Source: Trichococcus sp. K1Tr
GTDB lineage: Bacteria > Bacillota > Bacilli > Lactobacillales > Aerococcaceae
Length of the DNA stretch: 64,000 bases
Direction: 5' to 3'
NCBI RefSeq assembly: GCF_028309625.1
Contig: NZ_JAQMHR010000005.1
Coordinates: 137,620-201,619 of the forward strand
Position 1 is the stretch's first letter; every line of letters starts with the position of its first letter. The position numbers and the translations under genes were made by a program. A model generated the notes under the pieces. That model made no database searches. It saw only the letters and a program-made list of their open reading frames with translations, and was not told where the DNA came from. This document shows, one piece after another, positions 54,664 to 64,000 of this stretch.

Positions 54664-55654
54664 ATACCTCCGGTATTATGTCATCGTTAATACTAGATAA
54701 TCTTTCTTCAATTTCAGGATAAAACGATTCTACGAGAGTAAGATAGTAGTCTGTTTCAGTAAAATGCGAATGTCCCATATACTCACTTAAATATGGGTAT
54801 AGACCTGTGACATTCTCATTCTCTATGACCCAAGAGTTTAGTCTGTGCACAGCGTACGTGTGTCTAAGATCATGAACTCTTGGTAAATTCCCTGTTACCA
54901 ATTGCGCTTCGGGGAGACTATCCCAGAATTCATGAAACCAATGACCGATAGTGCTTTTGTTGTAAAATTCTCCATTTATATTTGGAAAGAATGCTTGTCG
55001 CATCGGGAAAATTCCTTCTATATTTTGGTTATATTCTCTGCACACCTCCAGAAGATCCGGGCTCATAAATAATATTCTTGCTTTCCAACCTTTCGACTCC
55101 CGAATCAAAATCTGTCCGTTCGTTAAGTTAACATCGGTAATATTCAATAGTCTGGCTTCGGAAGACCTCAGTCCGCAACAATACAACAAGCGAAATAGTA
55201 CAGGAATAACATAGCAGCGTGTAGGGGAAAAACGAGAAACGGGACAACTATCAATTGCATGAAAAAAGGCCTGTAATTCTTTTGTAGTAAAAATATGAGC
55301 TTCATATTGGAGCTGTTTATTAGGGATGTTCCCAGGGGGGATGTATGCTACATGCCCAATGGCATGTAAATATTTACCAAATTGTCGGATAGGCGTAATC
55401 CGTCTTAAAAGGCCATTGGGATGCTCATTTGGTTTGTAGTGTATCCATTTATCGACAATCTCTTTTGTTAAAGATTCTATATCTGGAAAATATTCAAAAA
55501 CCATGTCATCGAAATGGCATAGAATTCGTGCTGATGATTGATAAGGGAATCCAACAGATTGCTTTTGAGCAATAAAGGTTTCTAAATTCGGACCTAATCT
55601 GCTTTTAAAGATATGTTCACTCAAATTTATCCTCTCCCCAATGTATTTTCCCAA
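54650..55654 (-). CDS. Tyrosine recombinase, second of the trio
   Basis: 334 residues. Catalytic Arg in CCGLRSSEARLL, HxxR in HDLRHTYAVHRL, His in YMGHSHFTET and Tyr nearby in DYYLTL. Overlaps the first gene by 38 bases and the third by 14, so all three are co-translated. Confidence 0.9.
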   Translation of the reverse strand: MGKYIGERINLSEHIFKSRLGPNLETFIAQKQSVGFPYQSSARILCHFDDMVFEYFPDIESLTKEIVDKWIHYKPNEHPNGLLRRITPIRQFGKYLHAIGHVAYIPPGNIPNKQLQYEAHIFTTKELQAFFHAIDSCPVSRFSPTRCYVIPVLFRLLYCCGLRSSEARLLNITDVNLTNGQILIRESKGWKARILFMSPDLLEVCREYNQNIEGIFPMRQAFFPNINGEFYNKSTIGHWFHEFWDSLPEAQLVTGNLPRVHDLRHTYAVHRLNSWVIENENVTGLYPYLSEYMGHSHFTETDYYLTLVESFYPEIEERLSSINDDIIPEVYDEY

Positions 55655-57194
55655 TTTCTGAAAGATCTAAAGCACACATACGCAGCATAGATTCTTCGAG
55701 AGAGATATAAGGTTTGTCTGATTCTTTTGAAGTATGACCCAGAATATCTGTTACGACCTGATGGGTTACTTTAGCTGCAAGCAGACGGTGCGTTAAGGTA
55801 TAACGAAACAGATGCAAACCGTTGGTTTTGCCATTTACTGGTTGGATTTCTAATTTACTCAGGAGTTTTGAACAAAAAGGATAAGCAGATGAGATTTTAT
55901 TGTAGGGAGCTTGCTTTCTTAAAAAGATGTAGGGGTAATCTTTACGCGGATGGCGTTCATGTAAGATGTATTCCATGAGGGCATTACCGATCTCAGGTAA
56001 TAGGGGAAAAATGATTGGTTCACCAGTCTTTTGCTGGACTACATACAGTTTTTCCTTATTCCAATCAATGCTTTGAAGGGTTAAGTTGCAGACGTCTGAA
56101 TCCCTTAGGCCGAAACGAAGAGCGAGTAATATTATGGCTTTTGTTCGCATGGATTCCTGCTCTAGTTGCTCAATCAATCTCTTCTCATCTTCTATAGACA
56201 GATACGCTGAGACATTGCCTTTTTGGATGAATCTGCTCATGACTACATTCGAAAGGTTATTATCAACAACATTGTGCTCGGACAAAAAAGATAAGAAGGT
56301 TCTCAATATCGGTAATATAGTGGACATACTCCTTTTATTGCAGATGCTGGAAAAGGACGCGATGATTAATTGGGTTTCGTCATAAGATAATCTCGTTAAT
56401 TCTTCAAACGTTTGGATTCCTGCCAACAATAATGTTTTGCGGAAAACATAGTCGTGCAGATTAATTGTAGCTTTACTAAGGTTTTTTTCACTTAATGTGT
56501 TGATATAAAGGGTACGGAGTTCTTCTAAATCATGATCCGTAAAAGACAAATTTTGTTGAATAGGTTTCCAGTTAAATGTACCTGTGTCAGCGATTTCCAA
56601 AAGAACATGTGCAGCCTTTCTGTTCATTTTCCATTTCCACTCATTCATTAAGCATTTATTCCGTAATCCCTTTATTTCAGAAATATACTGTTGTAATACT
56701 TCGCTGGCATAGATGCCTGCGTTTTGTTCATTAAAATAGTCGCGTATGTCTAGCCAAGAGTGTTTATATTGTCCGATTGTAGATGATGATAATTTCAAGT
56801 CCCTCATTTCTAATTCAGACTTTATAATCAAGTGATCGATTGTAACCTGAATTGATATGGGGTAGCTCATATCTTTGAAAAAATCCTGCGTTTCATCTTC
56901 CGTCGGAAAAGAGCTTCTGTTAAATGGATTTCCGTGCTCATCTTTGGCATGAGTGCCGGCATAATAATCTACTAATTTAACGCATTGCCTATGTCTCGAA
57001 CTTCTTTCCTTGGAATTTCTGTCATCTTCAATAAAAGCATCATAAAGTTTCTGGCATGGAACAGTGATATTCATTTTAGATGCCATTTGCGATAATTGTT
57101 TGCAATAAAAATGTAGCGACTCAAAAGATGAAGGTGCAAGTTGAGGTTTTCGCTCTGTCAAAACAACGCTGATTATTTCTTCCAGGTTTGCCAT
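55617..57194 (-). CDS. Tyrosine recombinase, first of the trio
   Basis: 525 residues, the longest of the three, with an extended N-terminal region. Catalytic Arg in RFGLRDSDVCNL, HLFRYTLTHRLLAAKV (HxxR), LGHTSKESDKPYISL (His, Tyr). In RIT elements all three proteins are thought to be needed together. It starts close to the right end of the element. Confidence 0.88.
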   Translation of the reverse strand: MANLEEIISVVLTERKPQLAPSSFESLHFYCKQLSQMASKMNITVPCQKLYDAFIEDDRNSKERSSRHRQCVKLVDYYAGTHAKDEHGNPFNRSSFPTEDETQDFFKDMSYPISIQVTIDHLIIKSELEMRDLKLSSSTIGQYKHSWLDIRDYFNEQNAGIYASEVLQQYISEIKGLRNKCLMNEWKWKMNRKAAHVLLEIADTGTFNWKPIQQNLSFTDHDLEELRTLYINTLSEKNLSKATINLHDYVFRKTLLLAGIQTFEELTRLSYDETQLIIASFSSICNKRSMSTILPILRTFLSFLSEHNVVDNNLSNVVMSRFIQKGNVSAYLSIEDEKRLIEQLEQESMRTKAIILLALRFGLRDSDVCNLTLQSIDWNKEKLYVVQQKTGEPIIFPLLPEIGNALMEYILHERHPRKDYPYIFLRKQAPYNKISSAYPFCSKLLSKLEIQPVNGKTNGLHLFRYTLTHRLLAAKVTHQVVTDILGHTSKESDKPYISLEESMLRMCALDLSEIGKIHWGEDKFE

Positions 57195-57331
57195 CTCTAG
57201 TCCTCCCCATACTATATTTGATCAGTCAAAGAATACCACCAATGGAAAATATTATCTTCAAAAAACCACAGGCATCTCTAGTGAAAGAGCTTGTCCTATG
57301 GCTTTTTGAAGATAATCTGAGTTTGAGGATA

Positions 57332-58075
57332 GTCCTTGGGACTTCGAACTCTTCCAGGCACGATAACTGTTTGATAATAGTCAGCCAGCTCTCGATATGC
57401 TTCGTTAAGAATAGGTTCTCCTCGCAAAGCTTTCGTGACTCCCGTTTTCAAATTATCAGGAACTAGTGATTCCGGAACCCCGCCAAAGTATTCAAATGCG
57501 TGAATGTGTCCAGTTAGCCAACTGGCAGATTTCATATCTAAAAAGCCTTCTACATAGCTGTATTGACTGTAAGGGAGCGTCGCTACGAAAATATATACAG
57601 TTAACTTCCCCCCACTTTCACGGTCATTAATAAACAACGTCGATCCGGCCCAATCTACCTCTAACACTTCTCCAGGCTTTCTTCGAATAGGCATAGTCGC
57701 TTTATGTTTCTTCGCATACTTCCCATAGTTCTCTGCAAAAGTTCGATAAGCATAGGGGATCTTTTTACCATCACGTGTTTTTTGAGAATACTCCGTATGG
57801 AGTAGCTTCAATGTGACGTTTTTCTTCTGTAATTCTTTATGAACCTTTTCCCAATCTGGTGGGGAATATCCTTTCTCAATTGCTTGTTTCTCTGGGAAGA
57901 GAAGCTCCTCAAGCCATTGGTTAGTCATGGTATCCGTCAATCGCTCTAATCCAAGATTTTTAGCACGTTTGACGACATCTGAAACTGTATTTCGGGAGCT
58001 TCCCACGCTTGTACTGATTGTGCGTTGGGAGATAGCGTTGAAATGCAGTTCCAGAATCTTACGATATTGAATCAT
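57332..58075 (-). pseudogene. istA: IstA transposase, N-terminal part (split gene)
   Basis: Residues 1 to about 248: helix-turn-helix (RTISTSVGSSRNTVSDVVKR) and the first two acidic residues of the DDE core (LEVDWAGSTLFI with Asp near 127, and PESLVPDNLKTGV with Asp near 195). The reading continues about 12 codons into the RIT end before a stop at 57298. The catalytic Glu is on the other piece, so this fragment is inactive. Confidence 0.85.
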
Positions 58076-58310
58076 AAAAAAACCTCCTGTTATAATGCGT
58101 CATGCCCGTAGGCATGCAACTTCATTATACAGAAGGTTTATTCTATAGATAAAAATAGTTGGATGGCTCTCACGCTCGCAATAGCCGGCTCTGTTCCTCG
58201 CATTCAGTGGCTCATTTCTCCGCACAGGTGGCTCTATCCATTTGCAATATTCAATCGGACCGCCGCATTCGCATGGCCAGAACAATTAAATCCCTGATCC
58301 TAGGATAGTT

Positions 58311-58319
58311 TGGTAAAAT
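58311..58319 (+). promoter_or_regulatory. TG-extended -10 of the LysR gene
   Basis: TGGTAAAAT, 62 bases before the LysR start. Confidence 0.45.
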
Positions 58320-58381
58320 AGTAACCAGAAGAATTCGCTCGCTCGTTGTGCTGAGCGGAATCGTTTTGGAGGCTAAATCAT

Positions 58382-59281
58382 ATGTACAATCATCAATTGG
58401 ATACATTCATTAAAGTTGCCGATTCAGGCAGTTTCAACAAAGCATCAGAAGGGCTGTTTGTGTCGCCCAATGCCGTCATGAAACAAATCAATATTCTGGA
58501 AAACAATCTGGGATTTGATTTGTTTGTCAGAACGCCTCGAGGAGTCCAATTGACTCCGGCAGGGGAATCCATCTATCGCGATGCAAAATATATCATTCAG
58601 TATGCAAAAGATTCGATCGCCAGAGCGGAAAAAATGTTGGCTGAGCCCAAATATGTACTGAGGATTGGGACATCATTAACGACGCCGGTCCATTTTTTGG
58701 TCAGTCTGTGGCCCCAGATCCGCCATTACAATCCAGATCTGAAATTTGAACTGGTCTCATTCGAGAACACCCCGGAGAACGCGCGGGAAATCATGAATCA
58801 TTTCGGCAGGAACATCGATGTGGTCGCCGGAATATACAGCGATAACATATTGAGCGAGCGGCGTTGTTCGGCATTGAAATTGTATGATACACCCCTTTGT
58901 GCGGCGGTCCCGCTCCATCATCGCTTGGCATCAAATGATGAAATAGCGATCGAGGACCTGTACGATGAAAAGGTCATGCTCATCAAACGCGGCTACATGA
59001 GTGCCTTTGATCAAGTCAGGGATGATCTGGCAGAAAACTATCCGAAGATCCAGATTGAAGATTTTTCATTCTTCGATGTGAATGTCTTCAATAAATGTGA
59101 AAACGACAATGCGGTTCTGATCGGTGTGAAGGAATGGGAAAATGTCCATCCTTTGCTGAAAATCATTCCGATCAGCTGGAAGCATACGATTCCGATAGGG
59201 ATCCTGCATTCAAACACGCCATCCAATGATGTCGAAGAATTCCTGAAAATCATCAGTCAGATATACGAGGTCCAGTCCTAG
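58382..59281 (+). CDS. LysR family transcriptional regulator
   Basis: 299 residues. The N-terminal winged helix (LDTFIKVADSGSFNKASEGL, SPNAVMKQINILENNLGFDL, RTPRGVQLTPAG) is followed by the two-lobed effector domain. It sits 93 bases before an aldo/keto reductase on the same strand but is separated by a terminator, so control of that gene is possible, not shown. Confidence 0.92.
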   Translation: MYNHQLDTFIKVADSGSFNKASEGLFVSPNAVMKQINILENNLGFDLFVRTPRGVQLTPAGESIYRDAKYIIQYAKDSIARAEKMLAEPKYVLRIGTSLTTPVHFLVSLWPQIRHYNPDLKFELVSFENTPENAREIMNHFGRNIDVVAGIYSDNILSERRCSALKLYDTPLCAAVPLHHRLASNDEIAIEDLYDEKVMLIKRGYMSAFDQVRDDLAENYPKIQIEDFSFFDVNVFNKCENDNAVLIGVKEWENVHPLLKIIPISWKHTIPIGILHSNTPSNDVEEFLKIISQIYEVQS

Positions 59282-59302
59282 CCTTTGGGTTGCAACTCGT
59301 GA

Positions 59303-60340
<1,038 letters not shown>

Positions 60341-60400
60341 TTAAAGTCCCATATTTCCGGATCATGATAAATTGTACTTCAAAAAATGAAGCCTACATTT

Positions 60401-60462
60401 AAACCCTCACCCAAAAACGAGCCGCTAAACAATGCGAGGCCAGTTTCGGGTGGGGTTTTCCT
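60401..60462 (+). terminator. Terminator after the aldo/keto reductase
   Basis: AAACCCTCACCC pairs with GGGTGGGGTTTT at the base of a large hairpin whose inner part also has GCC/GGC pairing. Confidence 0.65.
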
Positions 60463-60572
60463 TTCCTTGGGGATTTTTGCCCTCTGGTGTATGATTAGGA
60501 TAGAGAGAAAGTACGCATCTATCCGCAAGATTTGCATGCCCTATGATGATTAACTAAAAAGGCGGGATTATC

Positions 60573-61304
60573 ATGAAAAAATTGTTCAGGAAAAAGACGA
60601 TTACCGGGGAAACAGAAAATCTGAAAAAAGAGAAGGTAGCGGAAGTACAAGTTGAAACAGAACTTCCAGCCAGTGATCTGAAGCAAGAAGAAAAAGAATT
60701 TGAATCCTTCTTCTCTGAAGTTTTAAAAAAATTACCGCAAAAGACATCAACCCGAGTCCTAAACGCTTATGACAAGTCAAAAGAGCAGGCTGAAAAAATT
60801 CTCGACAAAAGCAAAAATCAATTTGATGGGATCTTCGACGAATTTCTGGAAGGTGTCGATGAAGAAAAACGCAAAAAATGTCATAAGACTGTTCATGCCG
60901 CATCTTTGACAGCAGCCATAATCGGCTTTTCGCCAATCCCTTTTTCAGATGCTTTCTTGCTGGTTCCAGTCCAATTAACAATGATGTCTCGTCTGCACAA
61001 GATATTTGGTCAATCATGGTCCGAAAGCCTTGGAAAAAGCCTATCCAGGGAATTGATCGTTGTTGGTTTAGGCAGAGGTGCAGTCGGCAATATCCTGAAA
61101 TTGGTTCCTGCGGTAGGAACCGTCGCAGGTGCTGCAATTAACGCGACCGTTGCCAGCACTATCACAGAATCCTTAGGTTGGGTAACCGTGAAAATGTTGA
61201 ATGATGGTGAAGATATTTTCGAACAAGCCATGTCGTTCAAAGGACAATTCAATACATTATTCAAAACTCTTCAGAACTCCAGTAAACCATCAAATAAAAA
61301 ATGA
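60573..61304 (+). CDS. DUF697 family membrane-associated protein
   Basis: 243 residues. A charged N-terminal region of about 100 residues is followed by the DUF697 core: HAASLTAAIIGFSPIPFSDA, VQLTMMSRLHKIFGQSW, and GRGAVGNILKLVPAVGTVAG, AAINATVASTITESLGW. The glycine-rich hydrophobic helices suggest membrane association. In many proteins DUF697 follows a GTPase domain, which is missing here. Function unknown. Confidence 0.8.
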   Translation: MKKLFRKKTITGETENLKKEKVAEVQVETELPASDLKQEEKEFESFFSEVLKKLPQKTSTRVLNAYDKSKEQAEKILDKSKNQFDGIFDEFLEGVDEEKRKKCHKTVHAASLTAAIIGFSPIPFSDAFLLVPVQLTMMSRLHKIFGQSWSESLGKSLSRELIVVGLGRGAVGNILKLVPAVGTVAGAAINATVASTITESLGWVTVKMLNDGEDIFEQAMSFKGQFNTLFKTLQNSSKPSNKK

Positions 61305-61327
61305 ATTTGAATACAGATAAATTTTCT

Positions 61328-61360
61328 AGGGACAAAGTTGCAGTTGCTTTGTCTCTTTTT
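61328..61360 (+). terminator. Terminator of the DUF697 gene
   Basis: AGGGACAAAG pairs with CTTTGTCTCT around TTGCAGTTG, with T5 after it. Confidence 0.75.
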
Positions 61361-61414
61361 TAATTCACTGCATCATTGAGCTGACAGTAATGGATGAAGC
61401 ATTCGGGAAGACCG

Positions 61415-61423
61415 TGATATAAT
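61415..61423 (+). promoter_or_regulatory. TG-extended -10 of the DapA-family gene
   Basis: TGATATAAT 33 bases before the start; no matching -35 is visible. Confidence 0.5.
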
Positions 61424-61456
61424 GGTTTTCATATCAATAATGAAGGGGAGATGCAC

Positions 61457-62290
61457 ATGCATGATCTAGTGAATGATTACCATATAGCGGTCCCGACTGC
61501 ATTTTACAATAACGAGGATTTGAATACAGAGGCGACTTTGCAGCATGTCATGCATCTATACACTCAAGGTGTGAAGTCCGTCCTGTTATGCGGATCGACG
61601 GGGGAGCAGCATAGCCTGTCATTAGCGGAGAAATTGCAACTGCTGGAAAGCTTGGACGCGGCCAGTTTCCTGCCGGATGACTTGGAAATCCTCTTCGGAG
61701 TCGCCAGCATCAGACAAAAGGAAGCCCTGGAACTTGCTGAAAAAGTCAACGCGAGCCCGAAAATCACTGGAGTGCTGTTGGGTTTTCCGCCTTATATCCT
61801 GCCTTCACAAAAAGAAGCGAGGCTCTATGTGGAAGTCATCGCCAAAATTATCGAGAAGGCCATCATTCTATATAATAATCCGCGGCGCACGGGGTTCAAT
61901 CTGGAACTGGATACTTTTGCTGAACTGATCAAGTTACCAAACATCATCGGCATCAAGGATGCGGGCGACAGCGTGCGGATTCCTGAAATGATTTCTGTGG
62001 CTGACAAAAAAATCTACATCTATGCCGGCGGGGAGATTGATCTGGACAAAAAGCTTGCGCTGGGCGCAAACCGGTTGTCCTCTATGGCTGGCAATGTTTA
62101 TCCAAAAGAGGTTGAAGCGTATTTTTTGGATTTATTGCATGGTAAGTCGGACGACACAAAAAACGCCGGAATTGAAGAGAAGATTCGCAGCGTTTTTGCG
62201 GAGAACCCGATCATTTACATCAAAAACGAAATTACAAAGCAAACGCAGATCGAGATGGGTGTTGCACGTTCGCCGTTGGGGAATCTGTAA
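61457..62290 (+). CDS. DapA/NanA family aldolase
   Basis: Class I pyruvate-dependent aldolase of about 277 residues. CGSTGEQHSLSLAEKLQLLE near 44-63, the Tyr in ILYNNPRRTGFNL near 133 and the Schiff-base Lys in IIGIKDAGDS near 160. It differs from housekeeping DapA (for example GSTGEQHSL rather than GTTGES), so it may be a sugar-acid or 4-hydroxy-2-oxo acid aldolase. ATG 61457 fits AAGGGGAG; ATG 61451 abuts it. Monocistronic. Confidence 0.85.
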   Translation: MHDLVNDYHIAVPTAFYNNEDLNTEATLQHVMHLYTQGVKSVLLCGSTGEQHSLSLAEKLQLLESLDAASFLPDDLEILFGVASIRQKEALELAEKVNASPKITGVLLGFPPYILPSQKEARLYVEVIAKIIEKAIILYNNPRRTGFNLELDTFAELIKLPNIIGIKDAGDSVRIPEMISVADKKIYIYAGGEIDLDKKLALGANRLSSMAGNVYPKEVEAYFLDLLHGKSDDTKNAGIEEKIRSVFAENPIIYIKNEITKQTQIEMGVARSPLGNL

Positions 62291-62314
62291 CAGGCCATTG
62301 CCAGGTAAAAAGGG

Positions 62315-62455
62315 CTGAACTCCGGTCAGAGGCGTTTAACCGGAGAAAATTGACATTCAAATGCCGGTATCTTCGATGAGGGACCTTTCGCAGGAGTATA
62401 GTAACGACATAAGGGCGCCATCTCCGGCGAGCGACCCTTCACCGGAGATGCCTGA
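62315..62455. repeat. Palindromic CTCCGG/CCGGAG repeats, copy H
   Basis: Units AACTCCGGTCAGAGGCGTTTAACCGGAGAA, a mutated central unit (ATCTTCGATGAGGGACCTTTCGCAGGAGTA) and ATCTCCGGCGAGCGACCCTTCACCGGAGAT, spaced about 55-60 bases. No gene between 62291 and 62575. Confidence 0.7.
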
Positions 62456-62575
62456 AGAATGGACTGCGTTCCTATTGTTGGATTCATCGAAAGGCGTACC
62501 CCTTGCCGGATTAGCCATTTAAAAGTAGTATATGGAGTAGATAAATATCATCATGTAAAGTGAGGAGATCCATTT

Positions 62576-63241
62576 ATGTCGACACCTGAATTAAGAGCTC
62601 AAATCATCGAAGCACACCAAAGCCGCTACGCCACAAAATCCTTCGACCCAAAGAAAAAGATTGCCGAGGAAGATTGGGAAACGATCATAGAATCGGCACG
62701 TTTATCGCCGAGCTCCTTCGGATATGAGCCTTGGAAATTCTTGTTGCTGAACAATCAGGAAATCAAGGATGACTTGAAGGGGATTGCTGCGGGCGCAGTC
62801 AACAGCCTCAATGGCGCCAGCCATTTCGTCATCGCACTGGCCAGAAAAAATGTGACCATCGAAAGTGATCATGTCAAACACATTGTGGAGGATGTGCTCG
62901 GCGCGGAATTTGCTATTGACTCGCCGCGCAGTCAGTACTTCGACAATTTCCAAAAGAACAATCAGCAATTGACGGACGAACGAAAATTGTACGATTGGGC
63001 GTCCAAGCAGACCTATATCGCGATGGCCAACATGATGACCACCGCAGCTCTTTTGGGAATCGACAGCTGTCCAATCGAAGGCTTCAACAAAGCCAATGTA
63101 GAAAAGTACCTGTCGGAAAAAGGTCTGGTCGACCTTAACGAGTTCGGTGTTTCCTATATGCTGGGTTTGGGATACCGCAATGAACCGATAACGCCGAAGA
63201 AAAGACAGTCCTTGGATGAAATCCTTGAAGTGATTGACTGA
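62576..63241 (+). CDS. Nitroreductase family NAD(P)H oxidoreductase
   Basis: FMN-dependent, 221 residues. RYATKSFDPKKKI near 18, ARLSPSSFGYEPWKFLLLNN near 42-61 and MANMMTTAALLGIDSCPIEG near 142 are family signatures. It reduces nitro compounds or quinones; the natural substrate is unknown. It starts behind GTGAGGAG. Confidence 0.92.
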   Translation: MSTPELRAQIIEAHQSRYATKSFDPKKKIAEEDWETIIESARLSPSSFGYEPWKFLLLNNQEIKDDLKGIAAGAVNSLNGASHFVIALARKNVTIESDHVKHIVEDVLGAEFAIDSPRSQYFDNFQKNNQQLTDERKLYDWASKQTYIAMANMMTTAALLGIDSCPIEGFNKANVEKYLSEKGLVDLNEFGVSYMLGLGYRNEPITPKKRQSLDEILEVID

Positions 63242-63318
63242 ACCTTCCAAGGGTGAAGGGGCTCCCAAATTGACGGGGACTGTTTCAAGGTGCACCAGAA
63301 AAACAGCAAAGACAGCAG

Positions 63319-63359
63319 GAAGACAATCCTATCAGGTGTAGGGTTGTCTTCTTTTTTTT
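63319..63359 (+). terminator. Terminator of the nitroreductase gene
   Basis: GAAGACAATCCT pairs with AGGGTTGTCTTC, with T8 behind it. Confidence 0.88.
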
Positions 63360-63413
63360 GCAGTAAATAGACTTAAAAGCGATTTTTGGAACAATATTGG
63401 CTGAGCAGTATTA

Positions 63414-63444
63414 TTGACTTGGAGTCCATATCACGGTATAAAGT
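63414..63444 (+). promoter_or_regulatory. MerR-type promoter of the small cysteine protein
   Basis: TTGACT (63414-63419), 19-base spacer with TGGAGTCCATATCACGG, TAAAGT (63439-63444). Same left half-site TTGGAGT as at 18973 and 27783, so probably the same regulator. Confidence 0.7.
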
Positions 63445-63530
63445 AAGTACATCTCATCAGTCAACTGTCTATTGGTTGCCCAGCGGCTATCAGCCCATTA
63501 CATAAGTTTTGTTAACAAGGAGGAACCTAT

Positions 63531-63698
63531 ATGAAAAATTATACAAATATGAACGATATGACTTTACAAGAATGCGAACATTTCAAAGTTGAAATGGAAA
63601 TGAAGAAAAACTATTACGGTGCTTTTGTAAGCAACGTGCTATCGGATGAAATGACCGAAAAAATGGATGCTATCTGTGGCTGTGAATCGAATCAATAG
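63531..63698 (+). CDS. Small protein with C-terminal CGC motif, 55 residues
   Basis: Reads MKNYTNMNDMTLQECEHFKV, then EMEMKKNYYGAFVSNVLSDE and MTEKMDAICGCESNQ. It starts at ATG 63531 behind AAGGAGGA. Three cysteines, two in CGC near the end, could bind a metal or act in redox sensing. It is controlled by a MerR-type promoter and ends before its own terminator. No family recognised. Confidence 0.75.
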   Translation: MKNYTNMNDMTLQECEHFKVEMEMKKNYYGAFVSNVLSDEMTEKMDAICGCESNQ

Positions 63699-63844
63699 TT
63701 GCCGGTCAGCGAGGCGTTCTGCAGCTGATCAAACAATGGCCGATTCGCGAGTAGCCAAAAGCGACCAATTGGTACTGATGAGATGCAGAAAGAAATTAAG
63801 TGAACTCCTGCAGTGGAGCACTTAGATAAAAGAATACTGAAATG

Positions 63845-63878
63845 AAAACAGCCGGAGAGCGTCTACCGGCTGTTTTTT
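63845..63878 (+). terminator. Terminator and intron insertion site
   Basis: AAAACAGCCGG pairs with CCGGCTGTTTT, followed by T6. The group II intron begins two bases after the T-run. Confidence 0.88.
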
Positions 63879-63879
63879 G

Positions 63880-64000
63880 GTGTGCCCGGCATGGGTGATA
63901 ACTTGGTGGTGAAAGTCCACTACAGACTTGGCAGTAGGAACTGTTAGTGAATGACAAGGGTGTCCACCGTGAGGTGGAATCTGAAGGAAGTCGGACGCAA
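63880..64000 (+). mobile_element. 5' end of a group II intron, cut by the window edge
   Basis: It begins GTGTGCCCGGCATGGGTG, a group II intron 5' splice-site consensus (GUGYG), and continues with domain I elements such as GGTGAAAGTCCACTAC, GGCAGTAGGAACTGTTAG and AAGGGTGTCCACCGTGAGGTGG. The maturase would lie beyond the window. Insertion just behind a terminator hairpin is the habit of class C (IIC) introns. Confidence 0.85.

Larger units (their letters stand above)
53514..57331 (-). mobile_element. Recombinase-in-trio (RIT) element inside istA
   Basis: Three overlapping tyrosine recombinase genes flanked by inverted ends. The outer 21 bases TATCCTCAAACTCAGATTAT+C (53545-53565) recur inverted at 57311-57331. 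Just inside each end is an imperfect hairpin, TATCCTCAAAAA-GCCACAG type (53562-53624 and 57249-57315). About 31 bases (53514-53544) separate the left repeat from istA. GTC is found at both junctions and may be the crossover core. Confidence 0.8.
51640..58245 (-). mobile_element. IS21-family element interrupted by a recombinase-trio element
   Basis: Genes istA and istB of the IS21 type lie on the minus strand. At the left (51668-51735) and, inverted, at the right (58160-58234) sits a row of about three GAGCCA-n-TGCGA sites; the outermost 16 bases GAGCCACCTGTGCGGA are identical at 51668-51683 and 58219-58234. Repeated sites at the ends are expected of IS21 elements, where IstA binds them. The exact outer ends are not clear and lie within about 20 bases. 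Confidence 0.8.

Overview
The window looks like chromosome of a Gram-positive bacterium of the Lactobacillales, most likely a Carnobacteriaceae member close to Trichococcus. This rests on strong AGGAGG ribosome binding sites, TTGACA/TATAAT and TG-extended -10 promoters, a T-box leader, PTS and 6-phospho-beta-glucosidase genes, IstA/IstB and TnpB families typical of the order, and moderate GC. The genus is an inference from overall look, not from a marker gene.

Layout. 1-480: a terminator and GC-rich palindromic repeats. 497-8304: an amino-acid operon with an ABC importer (two permeases, one binding lipoprotein, two ATPases), a PLP aminotransferase, a D-2-hydroxyacid dehydrogenase and an MFS transporter, followed by an Lrp/AsnC regulator with its own promoter. 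8360-11160: decayed DNA, with a frameshifted GH43 gene, a tnpB-only IS605-type element with visible ends and a stop-interrupted small gene. 11162-12617: a DUF1829/DUF6978-like pair with a decayed leader ORF. 12903-17642: a PRD-type regulator, a 6-phospho-beta-glucosidase and a beta-glucoside PTS permease. 17987-25662: a Fic AMP-transferase, an NAD-binding protein, glucose-6-phosphate dehydrogenase, an SDR, then a Met-type T-box driving an S-methylmethionine permease and homocysteine S-methyltransferase. 25960-31239: HicAB and RelBE-like toxin-antitoxin pairs around an aldo/keto reductase, an unknown gene, a small unknown protein and a DeoR/HAD pair.

31555-45548 is a defence island. It holds a type I restriction-modification locus (hsdM, hsdS, a tyrosine recombinase, an inverted silent hsdS copy, hsdR) with three nested inverted-repeat pairs, which should make it phase-variable. 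Next come a TrlF-like PHP-ATPase and a stand-alone reverse transcriptase preceded by about 345 bases of untranslated, structured, probably transcribed leader. The reverse transcriptase resembles the defence-associated (DRT/UG) group rather than a retron or group II intron. Two MazG-like proteins follow.

45763-51406 is a probable BirA-controlled operon: bioY, an acyl-CoA synthetase, a thiolase, two hotdog dehydratase-like subunits, a ketoreductase and a FabK-like enoyl reductase. Together these make a full two-carbon elongation cycle, possibly towards a pimelate-type precursor. 51640-58245 is an IS21-type element whose istA is split by a recombinase-in-trio element. 58382-63698 holds a LysR regulator, an aldo/keto reductase, a DUF697 membrane protein, a DapA-family aldolase, a nitroreductase and a 55-residue protein behind a MerR-type promoter. 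The window ends inside the 5' part of a group II intron inserted directly after a terminator.

Three genome-scale patterns run through the window: tandem 50-60 base palindromic CTCCGG/CCGGAG repeats in at least eight intergenic sites, four promoters with the 19-base spacer of MerR-family control, and a shared 37-base promoter element in front of two otherwise unrelated genes.
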